From positions 36,649,611 through 36,713,610 of the forward strand of contig NC_080558.1 in NCBI RefSeq assembly GCF_030253575.1: a stretch of DNA of 64,000 nt, given 5' to 3'. Below, piece after piece: positions 12,424 to 23,959 of this stretch; position 1 is the first letter of the stretch; every line of letters starts with the position of its first letter. The position numbers and the translations under genes were made by a program. The notes beneath the pieces are model-generated. The model saw only the letters and a list, made by a program, of their open reading frames with translations. It ran no database searches and was not told where the DNA came from. The DNA comes from Rhododendron vialii (taxonomy: Eukaryota; Streptophyta; Magnoliopsida; Ericales; Ericaceae).

Positions 12424-12541
12424 GACCTCTTAAATAGATCTTTGTAGTATTCCATGAAAGATTTTCTTTTGTTCGACAAAAGAAAATCTTTAATGTTGGA
12501 ATGGAGTTACAAAGATTAAAATGAAGCGAGAACAAAGGCTC
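12424..12541 (+). repeat. Dispersed repeat, copy B
   Basis: Copy of the repeat at 533-655, with the shared TTGTTCGACAAAAGAAAAT core. It lies exactly where similarity between the two hydrolase duplicates ends, so it may mark or have caused the breakpoint. Confidence 0.6.
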
Positions 12542-12559
12542 GCAAGAACAAAGGCAGAA

Positions 12560-12770
12560 AAAGAAGTCAGATCGAGGCACTCATGCCTACTTAAACATTG
12601 GATTGCAATGCAGCCCACGATAACCGCTCACACCTCCGAGTGTCGCTTATGCATTCGACGTGAAGGTGAGAGTTCAACCCTAGACCAAAAGTTTCGTGAT
12701 CGCTTAATTGTTAGGTGAGCACCATTGTGTTAACCTACGGGTTGAGAAGCCACATCTACGAAATTACCAA
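12560..12770 (-). mobile_element. SINE-like repeat, most complete copy
   Basis: This combines the segment shared with about 1200-1300 (TCAGATCGAGGCACTC and CTCACACCTCCGAGTGTCGC) and the segment shared with 3905-4180 (GAGAGTTCAACCC and GGTTGAGAAGCCACATC). On the minus strand GGTTGAACTCTCAC resembles a Pol III B-box. Three partial copies in one window suggest a dispersed short family; SINE status is inference. Confidence 0.45.
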
Positions 12771-13413
12771 AATCAAGCCACGCCTCCATTAGCTTTCCTT
12801 AGTAGGTCTTTTCATACTACTTTCCCTCAATTTCTGGTATTTATGTTCGTCTTTTTAAATTTTTTTGATAGATTCACGTTTTATTTTTTAGATTGATGAG
12901 GGGAGTCTAAAGAACAAAAAAATCATGACTGAAAGTAAAAAAAAGAACCTAAAAACTATATCATTCTCTCCTTTCCAACTAAAGTCAAAAAAATACTACC
13001 AAATAGCTGGTATTTTTTGTCTTTAGTGTCGTCTTATATAAAAAAATTAAACTTCAGTCCACATTATCATACTTTTTTCATTCATCTCATCGAGACAAAT
13101 TATTAAATCAAAAAATTACGGCAAAAAGGTAAACAAAAAATGAATTCTAGGCCAAAAATTTTGGAAAAAACTCACCTTCAATTAAGTTCGAGTGAGTTCT
13201 TCACTGTTTTGACGACAATCCCTGAACTAGTAAAACTCAATATTGATGTATTGAATTTTATACCTAATTGATGTTAAACAAGTGTTGACTTTGATTAATT
13301 GATCATCACTTGATAAGATGACTAGAGGATGCATAGCTGGACTAGTAGCAAAAAAGAGATGCTCCGAACAAATTTAGCTTTGACACTATATTAAAACATT
13401 CAATTTAAGACAT
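12771..13413. other. Intergenic, AT-rich
   Basis: No gene, RNA or bounded repeat recognised. Homopolymeric A and T tracts are frequent. Confidence 0.5.
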
Positions 13414-14018
13414 AGAGCATCCCCAATGGGGATGGAAACCAGGTTGTATACCTATAAAATACAACCCGGATGGAAAAAATACTCTCCAATGGGGATGTAA
13501 AATGGCACAAATCGAGTGTGGGGATGTAAAATGGCACAAATTGAGTGTGAGAATGGATAATGAGGAGGATTTGTCTATATATATATGACTTAAGTAAATG
13601 GTGTAGTTGAGAGTGGATAAGAGTAAATGACTGAAGTAAATGGTGTGGTTGAGAGTTGATGGGAGTAAATGGATGAAGTAAATTGTGAAATTGAAGTGGG
13701 TGGGAGTTGGTGTCCAAATTGCTCCTGTTTTTGGACGGAAGTAAAAAAAAAAAATTTTGCAGAATTAAATTTTTTTTAAAAGTCCTCGATTACTGGATAT
13801 CATAATTATTTTTAACGGAAGTAATATTTGAATTAGGGTTGAGAAAGTTGGGAAAAAATAAGGTGGAGGAAAAGTTAGTTAATTATCTATCCCTATTTTA
13901 CATCTCACCATTAGAGAGGGGTGGGTTTTATTATACATCCAACTAACTTTTAACCACTTTTTTCATCTAAAATAACTATCCATCCGGATGCATTTTACAT
14001 CTCCATTGGAGTTGCTCT
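13414..14018. mobile_element. Non-autonomous DNA transposon with AGAGCATCCCCAATGG ends
   Basis: The left end AGAGCATCCCCAATGGGGAT and the complement of the right end, AGAGCAACTCCAATGG, are inverted matches of the kind common at ends of plant hAT or PIF/Harbinger relatives. Internal GATGTAAAATGGCACAAAT and AAATGG-TGAAGTAAATGG-type words are tandemly repeated. There is no transposase. The target duplication is unclear, so the superfamily stays open. Confidence 0.65.
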
Positions 14019-14934
14019 TACTAGCAAGGACTTTTCGACCAAGAAGGTATTTCAATACGACTCATATACTAATTTTGAAGGTGATCGATTGAGTGGGACA
14101 AGTTCTAAAAAGTTACTATAAATATGCGGCAATTGAGCTTTACAGAAACAAAAGAGATAAAGCTCCACCCCTTTTTCATATGTACAAAAAGATGTCTAGG
14201 CTACCTTGTGCGAGCACCTCAACTAATTCAGGACCCTCAAGTTAACAATCAGACAAACACTCTAATGACAATTGATGACTTCTTATGGGTCAAGTGGTAG
14301 TTCCCTAAAAACATAAAATGATTGGCTTATAAGATGGAGTTGATGGTTTTAAGGAAATCATAACCTTTCATTTTTTCAAGATAAATGTAATCGATCAGAT
14401 CAAGTATTTAAAATATGGGTGGACATCATGCGTGTCGTGTTCGAGTCTTGTTGTTTTGTGTTTTGTGGCAAAACATTTGCTAACTTAAACGTATATTGAA
14501 ACTAATCTAACTTGTTTAAAATCATGTCTTGCTCGGGATGAAACTGTTGGTCTCTTCATTTGAAATTCTTTTAAAGATTTACATGAAATTATGCATATAG
14601 TAATGTACTCGAAGAATCTGCTTAATTCACAACAAAAATGAACAAATTCTTTATACTATCACAATTATAGAAACTATAAAACCAACAAAAATAATTAACC
14701 ACAAATAACCAAATGATGGCATATCATTAGCATCTCCGCATCGTGACGTGTTGTCTCCAACATACACTCGTACCATTTAATTTCGTGTTGTCGAGTAGTG
14801 TCACATTCGTATTCGTGTCAAAAAAAGTAGTCAACACAAACCCTCTAATTCCTTGTTGAGTTCAAGTACGACAGTGTAGTCTAGAAGCCCAATTGCCGAG
14901 AGGCCGTTTCAGTCAAGAAAAAAAGGAAAATGAC
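14019..14934. other. Intergenic, degenerate repeat sequence
   Basis: No coding exon recognised. About 14420-14870 contains spaced GTGTCGTGTTCG- and CGTGTTGTC-type words, like the low-complexity islands elsewhere but too decayed to delimit. Confidence 0.45.
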
Positions 14935-15054
14935 GGCCTATGACGTGTTATGATAATTAATACCTACCAAGGACATTTTCAGCATTAACAAATATTCTCA
15001 GCATATTCTTGATGGATATTAATTATCAAAACATGTCATTGGCTGTCATTTTCC
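14935..15054. mobile_element. MITE family M1, copy 1 (about 120 bp)
   Basis: Left arm GGAAAATGACGGCCTATGAC and the complement of the right arm, GGAAAATGACAGCCAATGAC, continue into a shared TGATAATTAAT block. The internal ATTCTTGATGGATATTAATT matches the copy at 42343-42473. A-rich sequence flanks both sides. Confidence 0.75.
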
Positions 15055-15080
15055 CGGAAAAAAAAAAAAAAAAAAGCCCA

Positions 15081-15190
15081 TGTGAAAACTCTTGGTTTGG
15101 GCCTAAGCATTACAAGCCCAACAATCTGTGAAAACTCTTGGTTTGGACCTAAGCATTACAAACCCAACAATCCCAAAAAGCCTCATAAAT
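15081..15190. repeat. Tandem repeat, about 47-bp unit
   Basis: GTGAAAACTCTTGGTTTGG followed by CCTAAGCATTACAA and CCCAACAATC occurs twice in a row. A third partial GGGTTGGGCCTAAGCATTA follows near 15195. Confidence 0.75.
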
Positions 15191-15429
15191 TATTGGGTTG
15201 GGCCTAAGCATTATAAGCTTATGTAAAAGCCCAAGCCCAAGTATTATTAGATGGGCTTACTCACAGGAGATTGGGTGCGGCCGGCGTTTTGTCCTCTGTG
15301 AAAACTCCAAAGCACGAGGTCAAACTCGTTTCATTGGATCAAAAAGTCAAACTCGTATAGTTTACATTGTTGTTTCAGACACTCTGAGTCGAAGCTCTCT
15401 CATTCACTAATGATTAGATTTGTTGCAAA

Positions 15430-15820
15430 ATTCGACGGATCGAAAAAATCGATCGATCGGTTTGGTTTTCTATCAGGGTGATGACGGAATTTTTTCGGAA
15501 CAAACCAAACCGAACCAAATCGGTTCGGTTTCAATTTTCTGAAATTTTCACCGGGCCGACAAGTATATATTTTATATATTTTTATAGATTTTACATTAAA
15601 AATATATATAATATTTATATAAATATATTTTTATATATATTTTACATACATATACTTTAAATTAAATGGAAATTTTATATTTCGGGCCGACTGAACCGAA
15701 TCGAACCGAACTCAACTCCGGTCGAGATCGGTCTTGGAAGTATTTGGACCAAACTGATCAGTCTTCGAAAATTTCACTCCAAAACAAACTGAACTGAACC
15801 GAATCAAAATCACTCCTACT
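15430..15820. repeat. CGGTTCGGTTT/AACCGAACC-rich island
   Basis: Two blocks of CGATCGGTTTGG and AACCGAATCGAACCGAAC words flank an AT-rich centre (about 15560-15665). Overall it is self-complementary and non-coding, like the islands near 5.1, 38.7 and 60.7 kb. Confidence 0.55.
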
Positions 15821-15859
15821 AATGACCACGAAAACTTGGCGCTCCCTTTCCTACATTTG

Positions 15860-16058
15860 TTATTTCAGAGACTCCGAGTCGAAACTCTCTCATTCACTAA
15901 TGACGGACGCAAACTTGGCGTTCCCTCTCCCCATCTGCCTCCCTGGCACAATCAAGATCCAAATCAAAGATGGCCCACAAGGCCATATCGCATGGCGTTC
16001 GCGTTTCCATCCTCGCTTGCAACCTTCAACAAGCTCGAGGAAGGGGCAAATTGGTAAA
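15860..16058 (+). pseudogene. Decayed fragment of the TSC10 5' end
   Basis: The leader TCCGAGTCGAAACTCTCTCA resembles the leader of TSC10 just before 17344. It is followed by an ATG and by blocks matching TSC10 exon 1: ATCAAGATCCAAATCAAAGA (TSC10: ATCAAGGACC region), ATGGCCCACAAGGCC, and CGCGTTTCCATCCTCGC followed by AAGCTCGAGGA. In TSC10 these encode IKDRH, MAHQA and ARVSILA-RGRDKLEE. Sequence between blocks, including the TGGSSGIG nucleotide-binding loop, is deleted, and the frame shifts before AAGCTCGAGGA. A shorter leader-only copy lies at about 15374-15413. It is non-functional. Confidence 0.75.
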
Positions 16059-16098
16059 AGTGCAAAGAAAAAGAACATAAACTAAGGAAAATGATTTA

Positions 16099-16202
16099 GT
16101 CATTCTCTTTTTTGTTAACGTCACTCCTCTGCAAGTGTATTTTTGCACCAAAAATATATTCCGTACTTGCAGAGGAATGACATTAACAAAAAAAGAAGTG
16201 AC
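16099..16202. mobile_element. Short hairpin element with 38-bp arms
   Basis: Left arm starts GTCATTCTCTTTTTTGTTAA and right arm ends with its near-complement TTAACAAAAAAAGAAGTGAC. They are joined by a short AT-rich loop around ATTTTTGCACCAAAAATAT. This is a very short MITE or deletion derivative. Confidence 0.7.
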
Positions 16203-17049
16203 AAAATCAGCGGCCTAAACAAAAGGCAATGTTGAATATCTTCCAACACGTCACGTAATCAAGAATAAATTCTAGAAAACAATAGAGTTCAAAAAAATCC
16301 GTTTCATTTAAGATGCCATTGTTTTGTCCTCTGTGAAAACTCCGTCAAACTCGTTTTTCAATCAAAAAGTTAAATTCGCTTTAGGTAATTTTTTGTTAAA
16401 GACTGTTATACTTTCAGTTATATTTTTTATTAGCTTCTCGTCATAATTTTTGCATCACATTGTTTGCTTTGATTAGAAAATTTGTTTTTTTATTATAGGA
16501 CAAAATTGAAGAAAGACTGTATTTTTCATTTTTTTTCATCTTCAACAATTTTCTTTGAATGTTGGACTACACTTTTATATTTTTTCGATTTCTCTCGTCG
16601 ACAAACGATGCGACATAAAAATGTGATACGAATTTAGTGAAAATTAAGAAAAAACAAAGACTCTATCAATAAGCGCCAAAAATTTAGGCTAAAGACTACC
16701 TTCGTGCATACCAAAATTCATCTCCAATGCACAGACCTCTTGCATATACTTTTTTATTTTCCTGAATTTTATCCTTTCTAGTACCCAAACGAGTGGAAAC
16801 TCGAGTCCAAACTCTTTTTCTCAACAATGGTTTTTCTTCTTCTTTTTAAAATATGCCATCGGGGGATAAGAAAACAATAAATTTTGGTAAAAAGAAGAGT
16901 TTAGTATCGGAGAAGGGTTACAGTTTTAAACCAAAATTAGGATTTTTTATTTTTTTGAAAGGCAACCAAAATTAGATTAAAAAAATGAGTTTAAATTCGG
17001 TACGCTTTACGTAGGGAGCTGGGAGTCTGGGACGGGACCGAGGGAGTAA
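16203..17049. other. Sequence upstream of TSC10
   Basis: AT-rich, no gene. About 16320-16385 repeats a segment seen at about 15286-15360 (GTTTTGTCCTCTGTGAAAAC, then TCAAACTCGTTT). This is consistent with past local duplication of TSC10 promoter-side sequence. No convincing TATA box is seen. Confidence 0.45.
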
Positions 17050-17284
17050 GGCCCCGTTCCAGAAACTTTCTTAAAAAATAAGCAGCTTATTTCACATTTT
17101 CAAACTCAAAAATAATGTAAATAAAAAATAATTTTTAAATTTTTTTTGCATCATATAAAAGATCTCAATGAAATTTTTCAAATAAGATTCATAATACATA
17201 TTTTTAAATTTCAATAAGCTTTTCATTTTTTAACTTGAAATTACCTCCTTAAAAAATGTTTTTTTTGAATACTGGAACGGAGCC
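17050..17284. mobile_element. Tourist-like MITE in the TSC10 promoter/leader
   Basis: Left end GGCCCCGTTCCAGAAACTTT and complement of the right end GGCTCCGTTCCAGTATTC are terminal inverted repeats. TAA flanks both sides (17047-17049 and 17285-17287), the 3-bp duplication expected of PIF/Harbinger-type elements. The 235-bp insert ends only 59 bp upstream of the TSC10 ATG, so it probably supplies part of the promoter or 5' UTR. Confidence 0.8.
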
Positions 17285-17343
17285 TAAGGTAGTCCGTAGT
17301 CGTCGTCTCAGAGGCCTGAATCGAAGCTCACTCTCTCTCACCA

Positions 17344-20300
17344 ATGGCAACTCTATCCCTCCTCTCTCTCCTCCTCCTCCTCCCCCTCTCTCTCCTCTTC
17401 CTCCTACTCCTCATCCTTCGCCCCCGCCCCGTCAAGATCCCCATCAAGGACCGCCACGTCTTCATCACCGGCGGATCGAGCGGCATCGGCCTCGCCATGG
17501 CCCACCAGGCCGCCTCCCAGGGCGCCCGCGTCTCCATCCTCGCCCGCGGCCGCGACAAGCTCGAGGAGGCCCAGCGCGAAATCCGCCTCGCCACCGGCAT
17601 CGACGTCGCTGTCTTCAGCGCCGACGCGCGCGACTTTGTGGCCGTCAAGGCCGCAGTCGAGGAGGCCGGGCCGATCGACGTGCTGGTGTGCAACCAGGGG
17701 GTCTTCGTGCCGTCGGAGCTAGAGAAGCAGGCGATGGAGGAGGTGAAGTTTATGATCGACGTGAATTTGATCGGGACGTTTCATTTGGTCAAGGCGGCTC
17801 TGGATGGGATGAAGAAGAACCGGAGGGAACGTGGACCGGGTTCGATTGCGTTTATGTCGTCGCAGGCCGGCCAGGTATAAAAGACTCAGACTGGGATGCA
17901 TTCTTTTGATTTACTGTTGGGGTCTGGATGTTTATGAATTTTTTAGGTCAATAGATTTGACATTGTTCTGCAATGAAGATAGCTCCAATGTAAGATTTGG
18001 TAGCTTGCTGAGTTACTATAAAACACGGCGTGCGGGAGTAAAAGCGGGAGCGTGAGCCCGAAAGCATGTTTTCGAAAACGAGTTTAAATTCTTTCTGCCA
18101 GCAATGTAAACAATGGGTTTTCCGCTGCCCTCATTGTGGCGCCACCATGCATTTATAAAATACGTGTGTGAGTAAAAGCGGGATCGCGAGCCTAAAAGCA
18201 TGTTTCGAAAACGAGTTTAAATTCTTTCTGTCAGCATTGCAGACCGTGGGTTTTCCGCCACCACTACTGTGGACCCCGTTGTGTGTTGTGTTTTACACGA
18301 CCGTTGTGTGTGTAGCACTTTTGTGTAATATGGACCGTCCATCTTGTCAGGCCCAACGAGTTTAAATTCTTTCGTTGCAGGCCGGCCAGTGATGCATTCT
18401 TTTGTTTTGCTATTAGGATCTGTTTGGTTTAACTGTAGGTTTCATATCCAGAGATTTGAAATAGCTATTTGATGAGGAGTTGGAAATTGATTTTGAGAGC
18501 TTTATTATTTACATTAACATCATGATTGGGCAACACTTATGCCTAAGTTATCTTTTTTTAATTACATCATCTACTTCTGAGTGATCTTTTGTTATATTTT
18601 TCGTCAAAAAGTTTTAGCAGTATGGACAAAAAAGATGGTTGTTTCAAACTTTTTTCTTTTTTGTGAGTTTTTTTTTTTTTTAACTACCCTCGTGGAGAAA
18701 GAAATAACAATAATTGATGGTGAATCTAATAAAGATTCAGAAAGGACAAACAGAAATACCAAAACAATAATTCAGCAAGAACAGGGCCTTAATAGTAGCT
18801 TTTGCCTTTTATTCTTTTCAGCTATTGGTCGACTGTTTATGTTATAGGTGTTGACTTGGAAAGTTTGTACTCCTCTTGACATAGATGCAAGTAAGGCCCA
18901 CTCTCATGGGGGGCTTACAAAATGCTCTAACATCAGAAGAGTCATCTTTTACTAGCTTTATTGCTTTTCTGGTCTTCAATAGTTGGGAATGTTTTTGAAA
19001 CACGCTTTCAGGCGCCTCCTCCTTAATAGCTTTATTGCTTTTCCTGTCTTTTAGTTTGGAATGTTGTTGAAACACTAATATATCCTTCCTATTGTTCTAG
19101 TAATGTTGGTACCAAGTAACCAGCGTGTTAGATACTTTTGAGCATTACGTTAGACTTTGCGGGTATCAATTGTTACACGAATAGAACTCTTTACTAGTAC
19201 TGTTTATCTCATTATTTAAAATTGGTTTCACTTACAGGTAGGTATATATGGCTACACTGCTTATTCAGCTAGTAAATTTGGCCTCAGGGGCATGGCAGAA
19301 TCATTGCAACAGGAAGTTATTGCAGATAATATTCACGTCTCCCTAATATTTCCCCCGGACACCGAAACCCCTGGTTTGGCAGAAGGTTTGGGATTTGATC
19401 CTGTTTTATTAGTGGCTGCATAGTTTTTGCAAATGCAATTTGTTGTTAGGTTGTGATGCAATCATGCAACACAAGCCTCTAATATATTGTTTATAAGTAT
19501 ACAGATCTGGCTCCTCCGTATAAACATTTTATTTAGTTGGTAAAATTTTGGTTCTTGATTCACTCAAACATTTTGATGGTCACTAATTGCCCAAAAACTT
19601 GAGTTGTTTGAAACTGAACCCAACCATGTATATCTAGCCATCCAACACCCTCCCTCATATGCAGCTCTCTTTGTAAGTGGAGATGCAAAGATCAACATTG
19701 TTGGAGAAGAATAGTCATGTCCATGAAGAAGACAACAGGTCTAACTAAAGCTGGAAAAGATGCTTACAAAGACATTGGAACCAAAGACCTCCCTGATTTC
19801 TAAGATGAGATATCATGTCCGATCACCTTTTGTCCCCATAATGCATGAGTTTAGCTATGGGTCCAACATTGTATATCAAGCAATCTAATGGTTTTTGAAG
19901 TAGATTACCTAGCTAGCTAGCCCTTGCTCAACTAAATACTGGTAAACCATGTGACCCTACCAACTATTCTTCGTGATATCTCTCAACTTTAGAATATGTG
20001 ATGTGGCTTCCCTTATCAGAAGTTCAGGTTATTGACAAATGGGAATGATATTTTAAGGCCTTCATGCCTTACAATTTTGAGTGAATTGTTTCTTAGGGTG
20101 CTTTTCAAAAGGTTGTTCTAGGGAAGTGGGGAAGTGTCACTATCAAGGACTTTAAATAAGCCTTCTGGATTTGGAAAATGATTAGGCCCCAATGGCAAAA
20201 TAAATATGAACCTCTGAATCAAGTACTTCTCTACTCGACTCAATATGCCTTTGTTACCACCGCTTATAGCTCAACTAGTTTCCTATGGATCTCAAACCTT

Positions 20301-20871
20301 CATAGTCTTCCTCGATTTTGCTCTATTTCTTTTAGTGCCTCAAACCTCAATCAAGTTAGTCGAAGTATTATCATACCATCTCAAAGGGCTTTGCCTTATT
20401 TTTGCTTCATTTGGTGCCACTTCTAACAGACCTTTGTTATATACTTTTCTTATAGTATCTTTTTTCAGAGTACCACTCCTGCATTCTCATTGCAAGTTCC
20501 TTGATTCTTAAGCATGTTGTTTCTTTATCACCCAAAATTTCATGGCATGCGTTATAGTGGGCTGTTAGGCTTTATAGCAGTCTAAAACGCTTCCTTGCAC
20601 TAGATGCCACTTTCTTTGCTTGCGAAATTTTGGCAAATCTTCATCCTATTTCTTCTTTTACACTAATTATGACTCCAATTATTTCCCCTTGGTCCTACTC
20701 CCAAACCTTCAGATCTTAAAGCGTCACCCTACAATTCTACCTTGGATTATCACACATGTTGCTTTGCGGATAAATACATGCATGTACATCATAGGGTATA
20801 GTCATATTTCATACCCCAGGCTATTCTACTACTTCACTACTTACAAAATGCACCTACCCTCCATAACGGAC

Positions 20872-20920
<49 letters not shown>

Positions 20921-22246
20921 CCCCTTCCATCTGTTTGTTACACACTCGTGTGCATATAAATTTGAGATGAGAATATGTTTGGGAAGACACAAAAAGTGCA
21001 AGAAACAGATGTTTGTCATTAACCTTAGAAACTTGGAGTGAGGAAGCAGGTCAAAGAGATGAGAAAGAGAAAGGGAAAGGGAAGCGGTAGTCAACGGTAT
21101 TGTTGATCGCCGGGACGAGAGAGAGAGAGGGCAGAAGTGGGAGGAAGGACATCTTGAGAGCGTTACCCATACAGCTGACAGTAGCAGACACCCAGAGAGT
21201 TGGCAGAGGGATGCTTTCCGGAGAACGGTGGTTGTAGCACCCGGAGAGGTGGGCGGAAATGAAGTGGTGGGATGTTAATGAAGACTGTTGGAAAATGCTT
21301 AGAAATTGGCCCAAGAGAAAGTGGGTTGTCCACTGTTTGGGGGCTTAGATGGAAGTGTAAAACTAATTTGGATATCGGAAAGACTGCCCTAAGGCCTGTA
21401 TCCAACCCGTCAATGTGGCCTTGCGTTCCAGGGAGATGAATTTTGCCCACTTTTCAGGTCTCATAGAGATGTGAAAACACATAAAAACGCTAACCTGGAG
21501 CTGGAAAAGAGATGTACCATCAGTTCCTTTGGCTTTGATATACCATTTTATGGCCGAGTCTAAGACCTAAAAGAGAGACCATTCTCGCCAAGTCTCTGCA
21601 GTATCTCTGCCTTCTATACTGTTCATATTGTATGTGCTAAGACTTTGTGCATTTTCTGATATTCTGAGCTTTAGTTAATCAAATTCTGGTACGGTAGTTG
21701 TTTAGTATACATAAAAGATCGAAGAATCTATGAAAAAGATTTCTTTTTTCAATATCCTGAACAAGATCCAAGAATAAGATTAAGATTAGTTGATGGAACA
21801 AGGGGGTAGTCTCAATCACATTAGTAATTTCTGCATGGACAATGTTTCTGTATACTTCGTCTTCATTGAATTAAGTTGCAAAAGTTTTGTCGTATTGATG
21901 TCTTTTATGTGTACAACTTTTTCCTCCTTTTTAAAAGATTCCAATTATTGCAGAGGAGAAGAAAAAACCACAGTTGACCAGTATCATAGCAGCTTCCTCG
22001 GGTGCCATGAAAGCTGATGAAGTTGCTAAGAAAGCTTTGGATGGAATCAAGTCTGGTAGTTTTTTTGTGCCATGCAACTTCGAGGGAATCCTACTGGCCA
22101 TTGCAACTGCTGGTCTATCCCCTCAGAGATCATTGTGGATGGCGTTTGTTGAGGTGATTGCTGCTGGGATCGCACGTATTGCAGCTCTATACTTCCAATG
22201 GAGTTGGTATGGAAGCATAGAAAAGTGGCATGCACATAAGAAATAG
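17344..22246 (+). CDS. TSC10: 3-ketodihydrosphingosine reductase
   Basis: Exons 17344-17874, 19238-19385 and 21954-22246 join in phase to 323 residues, the usual length for this family. The enzyme reduces 3-ketosphinganine to sphinganine with NADPH in the ER, step two of sphingolipid synthesis. Residues 1-26 are a Leu-rich membrane segment. The Rossmann loop TGGSSGIG is at 42-49, followed by GARVSILARG and the VCNQG (NAG-like) motif. SIAFMSSQAG carries the catalytic Ser, and YSASK at 186-190 gives the catalytic Tyr and Lys of short-chain dehydrogenases. The C-terminus has a hydrophobic stretch (GILLAIATAGL to AAGIARIAAL) and ends in HAHKK, a possible ER-retention tail. The start is the ATG after a CT-rich leader. 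A larger GC-rich frame overlapping exon 1 is a shadow. Intron 1 has a local duplication of the exon 1 end, and intron 2 a (TA)n tract. Confidence 0.95.
17863..18463. repeat. Local duplications in TSC10 intron 1
   Basis: The exon 1 end and intron start (GCAGGCCGGCCAG, then GATGCATTCTTTTG) recur at about 18378-18410 without the GT donor. Between them are three imperfect units sharing AACGAGTTTAAATTCTTTC at about 18078, 18211 and 18356, spaced 133 and 145 bp. The duplicated junction cannot splice because its donor bases are deleted. Confidence 0.75.
19386..21953 (+). other. TSC10 intron 2, contents
   Basis: No second gene recognised. It holds a (TA)n tract at 20875-20918 and unassigned sequence. 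The open frames on either strand here have no recognisable domain. Confidence 0.6.
20875..20918. repeat. (TA)n microsatellite
   Basis: A 44-bp perfect TA run inside TSC10 intron 2. Confidence 0.95.
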
Positions 22247-23733
22247 TAAGTATCTTTTAAAGTTGCTCTCTTGTTTGGAAGATACACATTCCCCAATAGC
22301 TTCATTGATTCTCCGAATTTCCTCCAGTATAATTAGTTTCATTCAAGTACTTGTGGAAAAAACAAACAAAAGAAGTTTAGTTGGGAACTTTCTAAAAGGG
22401 ATGATAATGATATGCTAAATTAGCTTTATATTATGTGCCATTCCTTTTTTATTGGTTATTATGTGTGTAAGGAACCTCCACATTTTTATTGTGGAACCTC
22501 CGTATTTGAACTCATAAGCACCACTACCCAAGTTAAGCAGAAAGTTTTAGTGATCTCCTTAGTCGCTGCTATTTATTTTAGTGTTGATACTAATTCAAGC
22601 AAAAGCTCGTCAGATATGTGATTGTGTCAATTTTGAACTCATCAAGGTACACCCGAGTTTCCGATAACAGTAGCAATATAGCTCGACTCGACCCCTTCTT
22701 CATCGAGAGTTCAAGGGGAACATTGTCCAAACATTATGGTATTTTATACAAGCCTTTTTGTTACAGGCTTCATTTTTGTACTGACCTAAGATTTTTCTCT
22801 TGTGCTTCCCAAAATAATTCTGGAAGCTTTGTTTCTCTTTTGAACTTGGAAACTGTTTCACATACATTGTAATCCTCAATGTAGAACTTCTTTGAGCTGA
22901 GGTTCTGTTAGATTCTTGAAGGACACTAATTGAAGTAGTCTGATAGATTTGCTTTCTTGTACAAGAGAAAAAGAAAAAGATTTATTAGTAGCAGTTGCAG
23001 GTTCCCCGCTATTTCCTTCCAGGCACGCAGTTGAATGTGCTATGTGCTGAATTGTATGTCTGTGATCTAACATGGTGTACCGAGGGATTTAGAAAGCATA
23101 CTAATGAAACAATCCGTTTGGGAAGGTGCAATTCTCTTAGAGTAATATTTTTTGTTTTGGTACACCTCTTAGAGTAACATTGAGATCTCATACATTGCTA
23201 GAAATTTTGTTTAGCTTCCTCACTACATGCATGTCATTTGGAAAGCCCACATCTAAGTAATCCAGGACGGAAGTATTAAGGGGCGAGTTGGGGCAATTGG
23301 CCCGCTTCCTTTTGGGAAAAACACTTGAGCCACAGCATTTTTGGAGCATTTAGATTTAGAAATTCCCTCCTATTGATATTTATTCCACCATTAAATCCTC
23401 GATTTGTACTGCCCTAATTTCTCATCTACGCCACTTCCTTTTTTGTCTCCAAATCTCTCTCCAGCACATTCATATCTCTTGTCTCTATGTCACGATGGCC
23501 ATCAAACTTTCCTCCTCACAAAATATATTTGCACTTCAGTTTAGTTACTTGAATTGCTGAACTAGAAAAAGGTATTTTGTTTGGTTAGAGGTAAAAAATT
23601 GTCCCCGCTAGACAAAATTCTTGGCTACGCCACTACAAGTAGTTGGTATGAGGTACCTAGTAACAGTTGAGTGTAGCATTCCCAAGAATTAGAAGTCATA
23701 TTTGTAACAGTAATTATTTTAAAAAATTAGTCT
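22247..23733. other. TSC10 3' flank
   Basis: The first few hundred bases are probably 3' UTR, but no polyadenylation signal stands out. About 23275-23640 starts GGGGCGAGTTGGGGCAATTGG and ends near AATTCTTGGCTACGCCAC, a decayed repeat I cannot classify. No supported coding region. Confidence 0.45.
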
Positions 23734-23874
23734 AGGGTCCACTGTAGAAAACTTGTAACCCAGTTAGTCCACTTCTAATGTTTATAGACCCTCTAGTCCA
23801 CTAATGTAATTTAGTAAGGCTTTAAGTCCAGTTTTTTTTAAAAAGAAATTAAACCAAGACAAAAATGCCCCTCT

Positions 23875-23882
23875 TATATAAG
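23875..23882 (+). promoter_or_regulatory. TATA box of the small gene fragment
   Basis: TATATAAG lies about 80 bp before the ATG at 23960. It is followed by AAACCCTAGA, a telo-box-like word common in plant leaders, and by a CT-rich leader. The arrangement is that of a real promoter. Confidence 0.5.
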
Positions 23883-23959
23883 CTGTCATATAGAGAGAAA
23901 CCCTAGACCACGAAGAAATCTAGAGCACAGCCTCCTCTCTCCCTCTCTCTCTCTCGGCG

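Noticed and set aside
17256..17909. 217-codon Pro/Arg-rich frame
   Set aside because: Out-of-frame shadow of GC-rich TSC10 exon 1.
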